Source of the DNA: Heligmosomoides polygyrus polygyrus
Taxonomy: Eukaryota; Nematoda; Chromadorea; Rhabditida; Heligmosomidae
Assembly (NCBI GenBank): GCA_947396885.1
Contig: OX377202.1
Coordinates: 69,040,643-69,104,642 of the forward strand
DNA: 64,000 nt
Direction of reading: 5' to 3'
The notes under the pieces are model-generated. The model searched no databases. It had not been told where the DNA came from and saw nothing but the letters and a program-made list of their open reading frames with translations. Position 1 is the stretch's first letter. Each line of letters begins with the position of its first letter. The translations under genes were made by a program, and so were the position numbers. This document shows, in pieces, positions 44,955 to 55,800 of the stretch.

Positions 44955-45384
44955 GCCCCTGTTATACTCCCGCGGGAGCTTCCGCGGGACGTCCGCGGAT
45001 GGACGGTGCACCGCGGACGGTCGTCGTCGTCCCGGGGCGGCTAGCGTCGCATCGGAGCGCGTTTCCCGCGCCGAACTCCGCGGAACGACAGCATTCCGCC
45101 GACACTGACGAGAGGGGTGTTATACTTCCCGCCCGCCGGACGGCTGCCCTCCCGCGAGTGGGAAGTATAACACCCCTCTCGTCGTCTGTCGGCGGAATGC
45201 TGTCGTTCCGCGGAGTTCGGACGGCTGCCCTCCCGCGGGCGGGAAGTATAACACCCCTCTCGTCGTCTGTCGGCGGCGATCCGCGGACGGCGGGCGTGGC
45301 GGGCCACGACGAGTGGCCCGGCGCGGGATCCCGACGCGATTTCCGCCCATCCGCGGAAGCTCCCGCGGGAGTATAACAGGGGCC
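44955..45384. mobile_element. GC-rich palindromic element with 34-bp perfect TIRs
   Basis: GGCCCCTGTTATACTCCCGC and on to CTTCCGCGG (44955-44988) is exactly reverse-complemented at 45351-45384. Inside, a second palindrome spans 45071-45220, with a 22-bp perfect stem at its core (45109-45130 with 45160-45181). Part of this is repeated again at 45220-45276. The motif TTATACTTCCCGC/GCGGGAAGTATAA recurs. No protein is encoded, so it is a nonautonomous DNA element with nested hairpins. GC content is far above the surroundings. Confidence 0.85.
45071..45220. repeat. Nested hairpin inside the GC-rich element
   Basis: Left arm 45071-45130 (starting CCGAACTCCGCGGAACGACA) pairs with right arm 45160-45220 over about 60 positions with few mismatches, around a 29-base loop containing ACGGCTGCCCTCCCGC. 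This would be a very stable secondary structure. Confidence 0.9.
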
Positions 45385-45443
45385 ATAGTGAGATATACGC
45401 TGTACGGAGTATAAAAGGGAGTATAAAAGGCGCCTAAAGGCCC

Positions 45444-45850
45444 CCACAGAGTTCTGCGGCAACGCCGCTCGCCGCTATGGTTAAGGATAGGCCTATGGTC
45501 TGCCCCTCCACAACGCCTGATACCGTCCCTTCCCCAATTATGTTAGTTGTCCATCGCCTTCGCTAGCGAAGAGCGATGGTATGACATAGGCCATAGGGCA
45601 GGAACGCCGCCGGCGGCGAACTCTGCGTCTCTGCCATAAGGTTAAGCATAGGGCCGCGGCGCTGCCGCGGAACCCTGTGGGCGCCGTTTATACTCCCGCC
45701 GCGGCGCTGCTCGTCAATTCGCCGAGCGGCGCGACTGGCCGGCCTCCGAATTTGACGTGCCGCTGCGCAATTGCAGTTAGCCCTTATGTTTTATACCGCC
45801 GACGTCGCCGAAGTATAACATAGGCCTAAACGGGAGCGTCAGCGACGCGT
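45444..45850. repeat. Further GC-rich palindromes of the same kind
   Basis: A second foldback spans about 45444-45630: AGAGTTCTGCGGCAACGCCG and GGCCTATGG on the left, CCATAGGGCAGGAACGCCG and GGCGAACTCTG on the right, with a CGCTTCGCTAGCGAAG-like centre. A third, 45680-45830, contains TTTATACTCCCGCCGCGG and, inverted, CCGAAGTATAACATAGGCC. The recurrent TATACT-CCCGC end motif ties them to 44955-45384. Confidence 0.65.
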
Positions 45851-46317
45851 CATGAATACATCACGAATGACCTGGAGATGTACTGTTGGGGAACCTGAAC
45901 AAAACAAGAACCTGAACAAAAATGACTTACTTCGATGGTGAAATCTCCAGCTCCACACCGAGTCAGCCGTGGCTAATCGCTCCGCGCCGCGCCCTCCCCT
46001 TCAGCGGTGCGATTTGCTGAATACCGTGACCTAAAATTCCGTCAAATGTGGTGTTTTGGAGCGGCCGAGTACATGACGCGACGCAAAAAATCGGTAGCGA
46101 TTAGGATGCCGGGAAAGTTCTCAACGTTTGTGCTACTGTTTTTCATTAGTCTATTATTAAACGAAAATTCAACTTGCATTGCGCATTGCTCCTTTCTGTA
46201 CACAATTTTTCGCCCTATCTGATAGTGAGTAAATAATTTATGTTTCAACGTTGTTTTATATTTCTGTTCTTGAGGGGCTTAGTGAAGCTTCTTTAAGTAG
46301 CGATTCCGAACGATATT
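45851..46317. other. No gene recognised
   Basis: Nothing recognisable between the palindrome cluster and the mariner relic. Confidence 0.4.
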
Positions 46318-46852
46318 TTGGTTTAACTTCAGATTGGGGCAAACCGCAGCCGAGGCAGCTCGGCAAATCAAGCAAGTGAAGGGCCTAATAGCGTTGGAGA
46401 AACTGCGCGCCAGTGTTTCAGTAAGTTTCGGACCGGAGATTTCAGCCTCGAGGATAGCCCCCGCATCGCTCCACCTAGAGCAATCCTGGACGACGAGTTG
46501 AAGGAAATGCTGGAAGCTGAACCATCCCAAACACTTCGTGGAATCGCAGAGGAGCTAGACGTCAGTAAAACTGCTGTTGCGGGTGCTAAAAACGCTTTGG
46601 GAAGGTGAAAAAGCTCGAAAAGTGGGTGCCCACGAGTTGAGAGAGCGGCAAAAATTGTCACGTTTCGAGATTTGCTCCTCGTTACATTTACGCATTTTGG
46701 ATCGAATCATTACTTGTAATGAAAAGTGGATCCTGTATGATAACAGTAAACGATCTGGACAGTGGTTGGACATCGATGAATCTCGTAGTCATCTCCAAAG
46801 GTGAACCTATACCAAAAAAAGTGACGGTCACCAAGTATGTCTGGAAATTTGT
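46318..46852 (+). pseudogene. Mariner transposase, N-terminal half
   Basis: Combining frames gives FRLGQTAAEAARQIKQV, then GDFSLEDSPRIAPPRAILDD, ELKEMLEAEPSQTLRGIAEE and LDVSKTAVAG (the paired-like helix-turn-helix domain). A frameshifted HELRERQKLSRFEICSSL segment follows, then the first catalytic motif ITCNEKWILYDN, where Asn replaces the essential Asp. The sequence stops being mariner-like right after KKVTVT (about 46845). A C-terminal half that begins at the same point of the protein lies at 51669-52037 in the same orientation. Confidence 0.85.
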
Positions 46853-47352
46853 TTGAGAAAAACGGAACACGGAAGACGGGAGGGAAGTGCTCAAAAACGA
46901 GCGGAAACTGGAATACGAAACACGGAAACGGAAACGGACTTATTGGTTCATTTTTCTTAATTTTTCATATTAAATAAACATATATCAATATCAATAATGG
47001 TAGTAATAGCTAAGTTGCCGTTTACGAATTTAGGAGCGGGCAGGGCAGCATGCGACTCCTTTTCAGCAGCATAAAATAGTACACTATCATTGTATTCGTG
47101 TCATCACTAGGATGAATTTCTAAACATTATTACTGTAATAAATCGAAGACTATGCAAAATCTCCCTGTAACTAGGAAGAACGTATTTTAAACACAATGAA
47201 CCTAGCTGACGAGTAAGGCGCCAGAGATTTTGCCACTCATAGCGTTCAACCGGTCTTATTAAATTTCCCGGATCCATCCTAATTGGGAGGAGACAGCGCT
47301 AAGGTTCAGCATCCAACGACTCGAGATCCACTCCCTAAATTCGCATGGGTAC
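46853..47352. other. No gene recognised
   Basis: Start of the ~4.8 kb that separates the two mariner halves. It contains purine-rich GGAAACGG-type sequence at about 46915-46940 but no gene. Confidence 0.4.
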
Positions 47353-48649
47353 CTGGGGTGTGCGTAATTACGATTTACGATTTACGGCTATTTCGGGTCG
47401 TAAATCGTAAATTTTCGCAAATGTGACCTTTGATCACCACCAACTGGCGTCCAAATTTATGTGGTAGACCGGGTTATAAACCCTAATGCTGTTCTCTTAC
47501 AGCTCATTTCCGCTTCCCATGATAGTTGCCTTTGGTGATCTGATGTGTTACTGTGGCAGAAGACACCGCTCTGTGCACATGCTTCTTGAATTCGACCTAT
47601 CTCTTCGTCTAACTAATTTTTCCATTAATGGGTTTGGATTCGGAGAAGCTCAAGAGCAGAAACAAGTGCAGTATATTATTTGTAATGTCCAAGAGGCTAC
47701 GCATCGGACCAGCGCTAGCAAGGCACATAGCATTCCTACTGTCAAAGGTCGTTCCATTCCAGCCCACATAAAGACATTGAGACAGTCTCTTAGAGAAAGA
47801 GAGACGTGTATTCTAGACCCACGTCCTGTGTAATGAGGTCTAGTCAACTTGTTTATGACAGTCAAGCTAACACTACCGAATACATAGAATTGAAGCAAAT
47901 CCACGATCGAACATCATTCGTGATTGCAAGCGGAGTCTAGAAAGTTGCTACACTCATGTGGAGAGCATACGTCACTGATCCTTCTACCGGCTTACACTGT
48001 ACTTTGTAGGGCCAAGCAAATTCATATAAAAAGTGGAGTAAAACGAGCGCGTAGTATTTCAAAAAAAGGTCGAATTGGTTTTGACAGTTTTGATCTCCAT
48101 TTTCGGTCGTGTGACTGAGTTTATGGTCCTCACACTATCTAATCCGTTTAAGATGCTGCAGACTGTCGGATAGCAAACTCTCGTTACTGAACTGGCGAAG
48201 GGTAGTCTATGCGAGTGCAGAGAATTACTAAGTAGCGGAGCAGTATTTTAATGCTTTCCAAGTCGTACACACGCAGACAAACGTGAGTGGGAAACCGGCG
48301 CTCTAGGTTCATAGATTTAGGTTACGCCGTAGCTGATACGGTGGATCTATGGTTCAGAGCTTGAGAACACTTTTAAGTAGAAAAACCTTAGCTGCAATCT
48401 CTATACAAATAGTAGACCTTCTAAATTCGAATATCGCGCTGTGGTTACTGCTTGATACTTGGGCTTTTGTTGGAATACTTAACATAGGCTTAACTAAAGT
48501 TTTTGAATCTACAGCTTGTTCGACTTTCTTGACTACGGTCCCAAGCGCGCTCGGTCCAGCTGCACCGCGTGTGTTGTGTGAATGCACACGACACACTGAA
48601 TTCGACGGCGTCGTCCAAAAATCGAAAAAAAAACAAAACCAACTGCATT

Positions 48650-49560
48650 CCTCGATCAGGAAGAGTCCGCGGCTGGGTTCTGCGCTCTTCGAGCGCAGAA
48701 CTAGGCTAGGGAAGGGACTCCAGGGTACGTGCGATCCAAGCTGCCGGTGTGGAGACTGATTTCGTCGATCAGGAGGAGTCCGCGGCTGGGTTCTGCGCTC
48801 TTCGAGCGCAGAACTTGGCTAGGGAAGGGACTACAGGGTATGTGCGCTACAAGCTGCCGGTGTGGAGACTGATTTCGTCGGCGATCCAAGCTGCCGGTGT
48901 GGAGACTGCTTTCGTCGCTCAGGAGTCCCGCGATTGGGTTCTGCGCTCTTCGAGCGCAGAACTTGGCTAGGGAAGGGACTACAGGGTATGTGCGATACAA
49001 GCTGCCGGTGTGGAGACTGATTTCGTCGATCAGGAGGAGTCCGCGGCTGGGTTCTGCGCTCTTCGAGCGCAGAACTAGGCTAGGGAAGGGACTCCAGGGT
49101 ACGTGCGATCCAAGCTGCCGGTGTGGAGACTGATTTCGTCGATCAGGAGGAGTCCCGCGACTGGGTTCTGCACTCTTCGAGCGCAGAACTTGGCTAGGGA
49201 AGGGACTACAGTGTATGTGCGATACAAGCTGCCGGTGTGGAGACTGATTTCGCCGCTCAGGGGGAGTCCGCAGCTGGATTCTGCGCTCTTCGAGCGCAGA
49301 ATCAGGCTAGGGAAGGGACTCCAGGGTGGGTGCGATCCAAGCTGCTCGTGTGGAAACTGCTTTCGCCGCTCAGGGGGAATCCGCAGCTGGATTCTGCGCT
49401 CTTCGAGCGCAGAATCAAGCTAGGGAAGGGACTCCAGGGTGGGTGCGATCCATCAGGCTAGGGAAGGGACCCCAGGGTGGGTGCGATCCAAGCTGCTCGT
49501 GTGGAAACCGCTTCCGTCGCTCAGGGGGAAGTCTGCAGCCGGGTTCTGCAGAAGCATACA
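48650..49560 (+). repeat. ~113-bp tandem repeat array, 8 units, hairpin in most units
   Basis: The landmark TTCTGCGCTC lies at about 113-base spacing: units start near 48675, 48788, 48936, 49049, 49163, 49276, 49389 and 49541. Two intervals (48788-48936 and 49389-49541) are longer because of extra partial units. Seven units contain TTCTGCGCTCTTCGAGCGCAGAA, a 10-bp stem with a TTC loop (one carries TTCTGCAC, a stem mismatch). In two units TTCTGCGC...GCAGAA is preceded by GGA instead of GGG with the matching change on the other arm. The rest of the unit reads GGCTAGGGAAGGGACTACAG and CAAGCTGCCGGTGTGGAGAC. The last unit lacks the hairpin. Confidence 0.95.
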
Positions 49561-49617
49561 GCTGGGAAATGGCCAGAAAACGCCTGAAAATTGAATAGAC
49601 GTTAAAACCCCTGAACC

Positions 49618-49745
49618 TCATCCAGCCAGTTGAGTGAAATGCAAAAACGCCACCATGCTTAGGAACCGAACCTCCGACCTCCAAGCCTGAACACGCCCCT
49701 CTACCCACTGCGCCACGACAAGTCTGGCAGCCAGGCCACCGCGGG
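49618..49745 (-). repeat. tRNA-like SINE head
   Basis: The minus strand has an A-box-like TGGCGCAGTGGGTAGAGG and a B-box-like GGAGGTTCGGTTCCT at tRNA-like spacing. No good cloverleaf closes and the acceptor ends do not pair, so it is called a SINE fragment, not a tRNA. Confidence 0.5.
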
Positions 49746-50210
49746 CACACAAGAGACCAATGCGCATCGATCGAATGCCAACGTCGACGCTAACGCAGCT
49801 CACGTGTGCTGAGGTGCATTTCTAGGGCGGTGTCGTCAAATGCGGTGTTTGTGTGCATTCACACAACACACGCGGTGCAGCTGGACCGAGCGAGTTTGGG
49901 ATCTTACAACTTTCTTGAAGCGTGTAAAGATTGATTTGAAAAACGTTTTAATAGCAAGAAGACGTGAAAGAGGGAAATGGTTTGGTAAAAAAAAAACTCC
50001 TCAGTTTTTGCTGAAAATCAGACGGCAAATAAATATTGAATCACGTCTGATTAACATTAGCAAAAAAAACGCTTTGGAAATTTAGTTGTACTGCGCTACA
50101 GGTCAAATGACTCTTACGACTGACGGTTCACAATTTACGATTTTCGAAGGTTTCTTCGTAGTTACGATTTACGGTGTACGAAATTTCAAATTCATTTACG
50201 CATACCCCTG

Positions 50211-51668
50211 ATTGGAACCATAGTATCATTCAGCTCCGGAAAACCTCAAAGGGGTGGTGAAGAGGCAAGACACCGTATCCCCTCCTCCAACTAGGGTGGA
50301 TCCAATGTTCCCTATGAAAAGCAATGTTAGCAGCCTATGAGAGCTTATAGAACTCCTAGCTAGAATTGGTGTTCTAGGCCAGACTATTAGGGAAAAGATA
50401 AGCATGCTCCGGATAAGGATTTTGGATTGTTGATTCAAACGCTCATGAAAACGTTGTGCCCCTATACTATTCGGTAGTATATCGCTTCAAGGAAAGAAAA
50501 AGAATTCAGTTCCGTTATCACACTGTTCCGACATCATGATGCACCACCGGTTTAAAAGCAACACAATCACAAAAAGGGGACGCAGAGTTAACCTTTTTCT
50601 TCAACCTTTCCTTCATATGCAAGAGGTGAATGAAGGTGCTGCAAAACAATACATAGATGAGTGAGGGGTCATCATTTCCGTTCCTTCTTCCGGCCCAAAC
50701 GAGAGCTGAACGGAAGAAGTAAATACGTCCCGAAACTGGAATTCGGAACACGAAACGAAAAATCCGCACATTCCTGAGGCCCAGGACGTAACTCCTACGT
50801 GACGTCGCGCGCCAGCCGAATACGACGGCGCTGAAACGCGGACGTGCGCTCGGCGACACATGGTTAGCCGCGGAGTACGAAATTCTACCAGTGTTTAAGC
50901 TCCTCGCCTGGTTTTTTGACGTTCCTTGGTGTTTTTCTCATCTCCATGCGCTTCAGATATTCGATATTTTTTGGAGCATACGGTTTCTTAGGTATAATTT
51001 AGTGTTTAATTTTGAATACTCCAGGTTAACAAGTTCGAGGATTTGAAATGCAGAGTTGTCGATTTCCTCATCATTGTTTTGTAGTGATAGTCCCATTTCT
51101 GTAAAGGTGAAGAAGGCAGCATGTTCATGTTTCGTTGGGAGAAGTCGTATATTTTCAATCTCCGTCGAATCTGAAAGAGGGAGGCGGTGCTGTTTATTCG
51201 GTCCGAGGAGTATAAACTCTTTGCCTCTGTTACTATGGTATGGCGGATTTTCAAGAAATCGGATTTTACGAAACGTCTTTACTAAATTAGTTCTTGGTTC
51301 AGTTGTTTGCTGTATTTTAACACACAAGAGACGCTTTGCAGCAGTTCCCGTAGCCTCCTTGCAGAGCTACGTAGTTGCAAAACTACTTAAGCTATACGGA
51401 GGCCATTATTATTCTTCATCTCATGTCTCCTTCCTTATTATTCTTCATCTCATGTCTCCTTCCATTTCCTACGTCGCCGACACACACTTTGGCCCTCTTG
51501 CGCGAGTCACAAGCCGTCCCTGTCGGGAGCGTTACTAGCCGTCTCTGTCAGAAACAGTCGGACCGCGACAACTCGTCCAATTTCGTCACGCACCGTACGC
51601 GACGCCAGGGTGGGAAGGGGGGTTCGCGCGGCGTTGGAGTTATGTCTGCCCCCCCCCCCCCCATCCCT
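50211..51668. other. No gene recognised
   Basis: No protein motif. A 29-31-bp tandem duplication (TTATTATTCTTCATCTCATG...) lies at about 51408-51466, and a C run of about 13 near 51648. Confidence 0.45.
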
Positions 51669-52037
51669 GAAGGTCACTGTGTGACGGTCGGCGGCTGGTG
51701 GTTACAACATTTTGGCACCAGATCAAGCGACCACAGGGGAGTTCTACTATAAGGAAATCGACGAAATGCACCGAAAATTGCGTCAACTTCAGCCAGCATT
51801 GTTCCACAGAAGAAACCCGATTTTTTTTTGCATGGCAACGCCCGCCCACATGTTTCACAAATCTCTATTGGGAATTTGAACGAATTAAGGGTTGAAGTTC
51901 TGCCTCACCCGTCATATTCTCCAGGCCTCTCATCAACCGACTACCACCTTTTCAAACACTTTCAGAACTTTCTCGCTGGTAAAACCTTAACCAATCAAGA
52001 CCGAGCCAAAGCAGCTGTTGTGGATTTTGTCGAATAA
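51669..52037 (+). pseudogene. Mariner transposase, C-terminal half
   Basis: It starts at KVTV, where the fragment at 46318-46852 ends. Across frames it reads APDQATTGEFYYKEIDEMHR, KLRQLQPALFHRRNPIF, then LHGNARPHVSQISIGNLNEL, where the second catalytic Asp is Gly. VLPHPSYSPGLSSTDYHLFK follows with the third Asp kept, then FQNFLAGKTLTNQDRAKAAV and a stop at 52035-52037. The usual last ~30 residues are missing. The same orientation and complementary coverage suggest that both pieces come from one element that was split. Confidence 0.85.
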
Positions 52038-52840
52038 TTTAAAAAATATAAAAAGTAAATCAAAAATAAAAATAAATAAAACAAATAATAAAAATAAAAG
52101 TAAATAAATAACATGTGATAATAAACTACTTATTTTTTCGCTGATAGAGAGAGTCGACAGGTGTGTCGTTGGCAAAAGTCTACTGATTCGAAGGCTGCTT
52201 ATTTCGAGTAAATCCGACGAGAACGCTGAGAGCTTTCCGAACACCGCAATATGTCAACCATGATGCCGCGCCACGCGGCGGCTCAAGTATAAAAGGCGCC
52301 CAAAAGGCTCCTATAGAGGTGATCCGTGGTAAACGCAGTGTGAAAGATAGTCCTGAAGCCCCTTCCGCATAGTCAAATCCAAGGCCAATGATATTAATTG
52401 CAAAAAGTGATGGAATGCGAATGACTATATCTTCTAAAGAAGCTTTTTTTGAAAGGAGAATATAGACTGTCGGAAAAAATATTAGCGAAGATTCGAATTT
52501 GTTAAAGCATCCGACCAACCATCTCCAATGTTTGAAGGTGATTCGTCTGCAGTCACTGTAATCTTCATAAAACCAGAGTTGCGCGTAAAACACGACAACC
52601 GGCTGTCCCATGCCTCTGGTAGAAGGACAGGGCGACGCAACATTTATTGATGAGTGGCTAGCAAATTCATATCCTTCCTCGCATCGTCTCTGGCTCATCG
52701 TTCCTACGTTTCCATTTCTGAAGTGCTAAGTGAAAACAATTTCGTCTCTGTTCGTGAAGATCTGTGTTGATTGTTGCTGACGGTGATCTGTTCCTCTCGG
52801 CTCACCGACTATGCTAACAGTGCCTTGAACACTTAGCGCC
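52038..52840. other. Upstream region of the copper transporter gene
   Basis: No clear core promoter. A TATAAAAGGCGCC at about 52289 looks like a TATA box but sits in a repeat-like segment resembling 45412-45440. The TTAG at 52833-52836, just before the ATG, could be a weak trans-splice acceptor. A 172-codon minus-strand frame (52180-52698) shows no recognisable domain. Confidence 0.35.
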
Positions 52841-55800
52841 ATGCTTCAGATGGACCACGACCATCACAGTCATCATCACGAGGCCGCTGCCAGCCACGGT
52901 CCGATGGTCGCTGGCTCCGCCTCAATGGATCTCGAGGGCGTCAACGACGGCCACGGGTCTATGCATTCGATGGCGTTCCACTTCGGCACTATGGAGACTG
53001 TCCTCTTCAACTTCTGGAGACCGATGAACGCTGGTGGTAAGCCACCTTACGACGCTTCAGTGTCGTGGCGGGAATCCTGAACATTCTTCCAGTTCCGCTT
53101 GCGTGGATGAAGAAGCTAACCTTTGTCTCACAGGTTATAGAAAGTGCAAACTCAGCTGCATTTTCTTCACACACTGGTGCTCCAGCACACTTTGGACAAT
53201 TCCTTGCAGCTTTTGGGCGACACTTCAAGCCTCGGAATTTGCGAAGGCTTTTCCGCGCGCCTATTTATCTGTATAATAGTATGACACTAAGCGACATCTG
53301 CAGAAAGGAAATCCATAGATTACGGTCTTCAGTGTCAAAAACACTTGGGTAAAATGTGGTTAAGGTGTTGTGCAAAAGGGTGATGATCTTAGCTTCTCTT
53401 ACTAAGGGACGATTTTCAGCAAAATTTTCAGTAGCTTTTGATCAAGAATTCCTATAGTTTTTTTCCGAAAGGTCGAAATTGGCACACTTCATGCACTCAA
53501 CAGGGACAACTACCTTACATTCAGCAGAGCAAGTGATCTCCTAAGAGATAGCTACTAACTGGTCAACTATCGCATGACAAAAGTCAATTTTTTATTATTG
53601 TCAATAATGTGCCAACGAGTTTTTCAGGTGGACCTTTATTTCTGCCTTACGTTTCTTTCGTCGTCGTAAGAGGGCTGAATGTGGTACAAGGTTCTTGATA
53701 TCTATGCGTCTTATCCGCTCTCACGGTTTTGACATGAATCTACGATCCAACGTAAAAAGCCTAGGAGGAGAAATAAACTCACACATAGATCCATCAGTCT
53801 TGTTGAGCGCAATTGCCCTCTGTTATTAGACCAGTAAGGGCGAATGGAACACCCCGTGCAGTCTACCGTATAGATAAATTCCTAGCCGTGCACGTCTAAT
53901 GACTGGGTGATGTGATGCAGAGTGATACAAAGGGCAAGAGTTCACTTGTCACGGACATGCACTCATTTCGGTTATTCACTAAAACACAATATTCTATTGT
54001 TTGTTCTATGTTCGACTGTCGTTGAACCTTGGCATGTTCTTTTCATTGAGCTGTAGGATGTGATGCTGTTGAGCCAAGATTGGGATACTTCTTTAATTGG
54101 CTTACGTTTCGGCGTAGCCGCCTTCTTCAGAGCCTGGAGAAGACAAAAGGAGTTGGAGGAATTACCCGCCCAAGGATCATTTCAAGTTACAGAGGCTCCA
54201 CGAGCAGGCAATAGAATGAGACGAAAAGGGGAGTAAGGCAACCCGACTGACCTTATGAGACAGCCGAGCGACTGCTAAGTCACCCTCTGATGGAGAAAAA
54301 CGTGGATGAACGAGACTCTCCCTTTGGGCCACGTCTTCAGCGACCTTCTGCTTGGCGTCCTCCTGGGTGAAGGCCACAGGGGTCGGCAAATGGGGCCAGC
54401 TCCTGGATAACGGCCTTCCGCTCCTCTTTTCTGTTAATTGCGGGATTCTTGAACGCAATCCACAACGCCTCCAGGGTCTTCCGCGCTGCGATATCGGACT
54501 CGCGTGGGCCATCACCTCCATCGTTGTGTCATTGTGGATTCGCAGTCTGTGCTCTCCCAGGGGAGTAGAGACCTTGCACTTATTCAACCCATCCGCGTGT
54601 TCTTTCACCCTGACCCAAAGAGGTCTGCCCGTCTCGCCGATGTATTCTTCCTTGCATTCGGTGCAAGTAATGAGATACACCGTACCAAACACTCTACAGT
54701 CACCTTCCCTACCGTACGGGCAGAACATGCAGGACGGCGTTGTGCAGGTGTTATCATAGAGACGGTTCCTAACAAGTCAATCCTTGAGGTTAGCCGGGGG
54801 AATGCCAACGACCCTTACAAGGTCGTCTAGTTCCGACCTGCGAACACAGTCCTGTCTGTACTTGGGTGCTCAGTGTATCGGTGATAAAGGGCACTGAGAA
54901 GGGAATTTCGTTACGTTCTTCTTGAGCAGAGTGTTATTATTTGGTTATTCATTACAATTACACTACAATTTTTTGGAAATTTTGAATCTGAAAATGGACT
55001 ATTGACGGCGCTGCTCACGTGTGTTCTCACACTCTTCTAGAAATATGTACAGCGATAAAAATGTTGCTTTTTAGGATTAACCTAATTATGGAGAGAAGGT
55101 CAGATCAATAAACTTTCGAGTCAAATGTTTGTGTGAACTGAAAAATGCTGTTCTTTAACCAGGCCTAGCAATCGGGGGTTTGAGCTACATACCACATTAT
55201 TAGACTATACTAGTAACAGTAAGCGAAACGTTACTTCTACTGGTTGACCTCTAGAGGGTCTGCTTTTTCTTCGCCCGTGTATAAGCCGTTTATTAGTTCA
55301 TGTCATTTTGTTAAAGTCAAGTGGCTGGTACTGAGGCTGTAAGCTGTTTTTTTGCGGTCAAAACTCTAGCGCCATGCCGAACATGAACCCTGCTGACTGG
55401 GCGGGAATGCCCTACGCCATAACACCACCGGCACTGTTGGATCCCGACATACGGGTGAGTGCTGATTGGTTCCACGTGGTGTGGATGTTGCATTCAAACA
55501 AACAGCACTGGTGACGTAGAACATTCCTGACCGGTCGGTCGGAATCGCGGGGTCGAGTCCTGCCTGGCTCCAGAGTTTTAATCGCAAAAGGCACCGTTTA
55601 TTGACTCTTCAAATTCAGTTCCTTATAGATTCCTGTTTTGGATTCGCTGTTCAGAAATCAGCGAAGCCTTCAAATACACTAGAGGGCTGTAAACCTGGAG
55701 TTTCTGTTCAGTTTACAAACCAAATGACACGACGAGGTAGCAATAGAAGGGCCAGCTTTGCAGCATGCTTGCTGGAAGTTCTCTGAGCGGACAAATTCTT

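Larger units (their letters stand above)
48539..49901. mobile_element. Element with ~70-bp TIRs carrying a minisatellite
   Basis: The ends are TCCCAAGCGCGCTCGGTCCA (left) and, read inward, TCCCAAACTCGCTCGGTCCA (right), followed by an almost perfect GCTGCACCGCGTGTGTTGTG and TGAATGCACAC. The pairing continues more loosely through CGTCGTC/GACGAC. Between them lie a ~113-bp tandem array (48650-49560) and a tRNA-like piece (49618-49745). Open frames across the array are by-products of the repeats. No transposase is present, so it would depend on another element. Confidence 0.75.
47353..50210. mobile_element. Possible DNA element with diverged inverted ends (~2.9 kb)
   Basis: The left end CTGGGGTGTGCGTAATTACG, followed by CGTAAATCGTAAATT, resembles the reverse complement of the right end (CAGGGGTATGCGTAAATGAA, followed by CCGTAAATCGTAACT). 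Each end also contains its own TTACGATTTACG/CGTAAATCGTAA foldback. The arms are diverged and about 60-100 bp. The interior holds the 48539-49901 element and no recognisable protein, so this is a tentative nonautonomous element with another nested in it. Confidence 0.4.

Noticed and set aside
45412..45432. TATA boxes (TATAAAAG twice)
   Set aside because: They fall in the palindromic repeat cluster with no gene downstream. The same motif recurs in a repeat relic near 52289.
48650..49560. CRISPR-like array or repeat protein gene
   Set aside because: Units are contiguous with no unique spacers, and 113 is not a multiple of three, so no protein repeat is maintained. It is a minisatellite in a eukaryotic element.
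53065..53352. 95-codon frame as a second exon of the copper transporter
   Set aside because: It has no membrane-segment or CTR motif, while the exon at 58491-58608 joins exon 1 in phase and supplies membrane segment 1.
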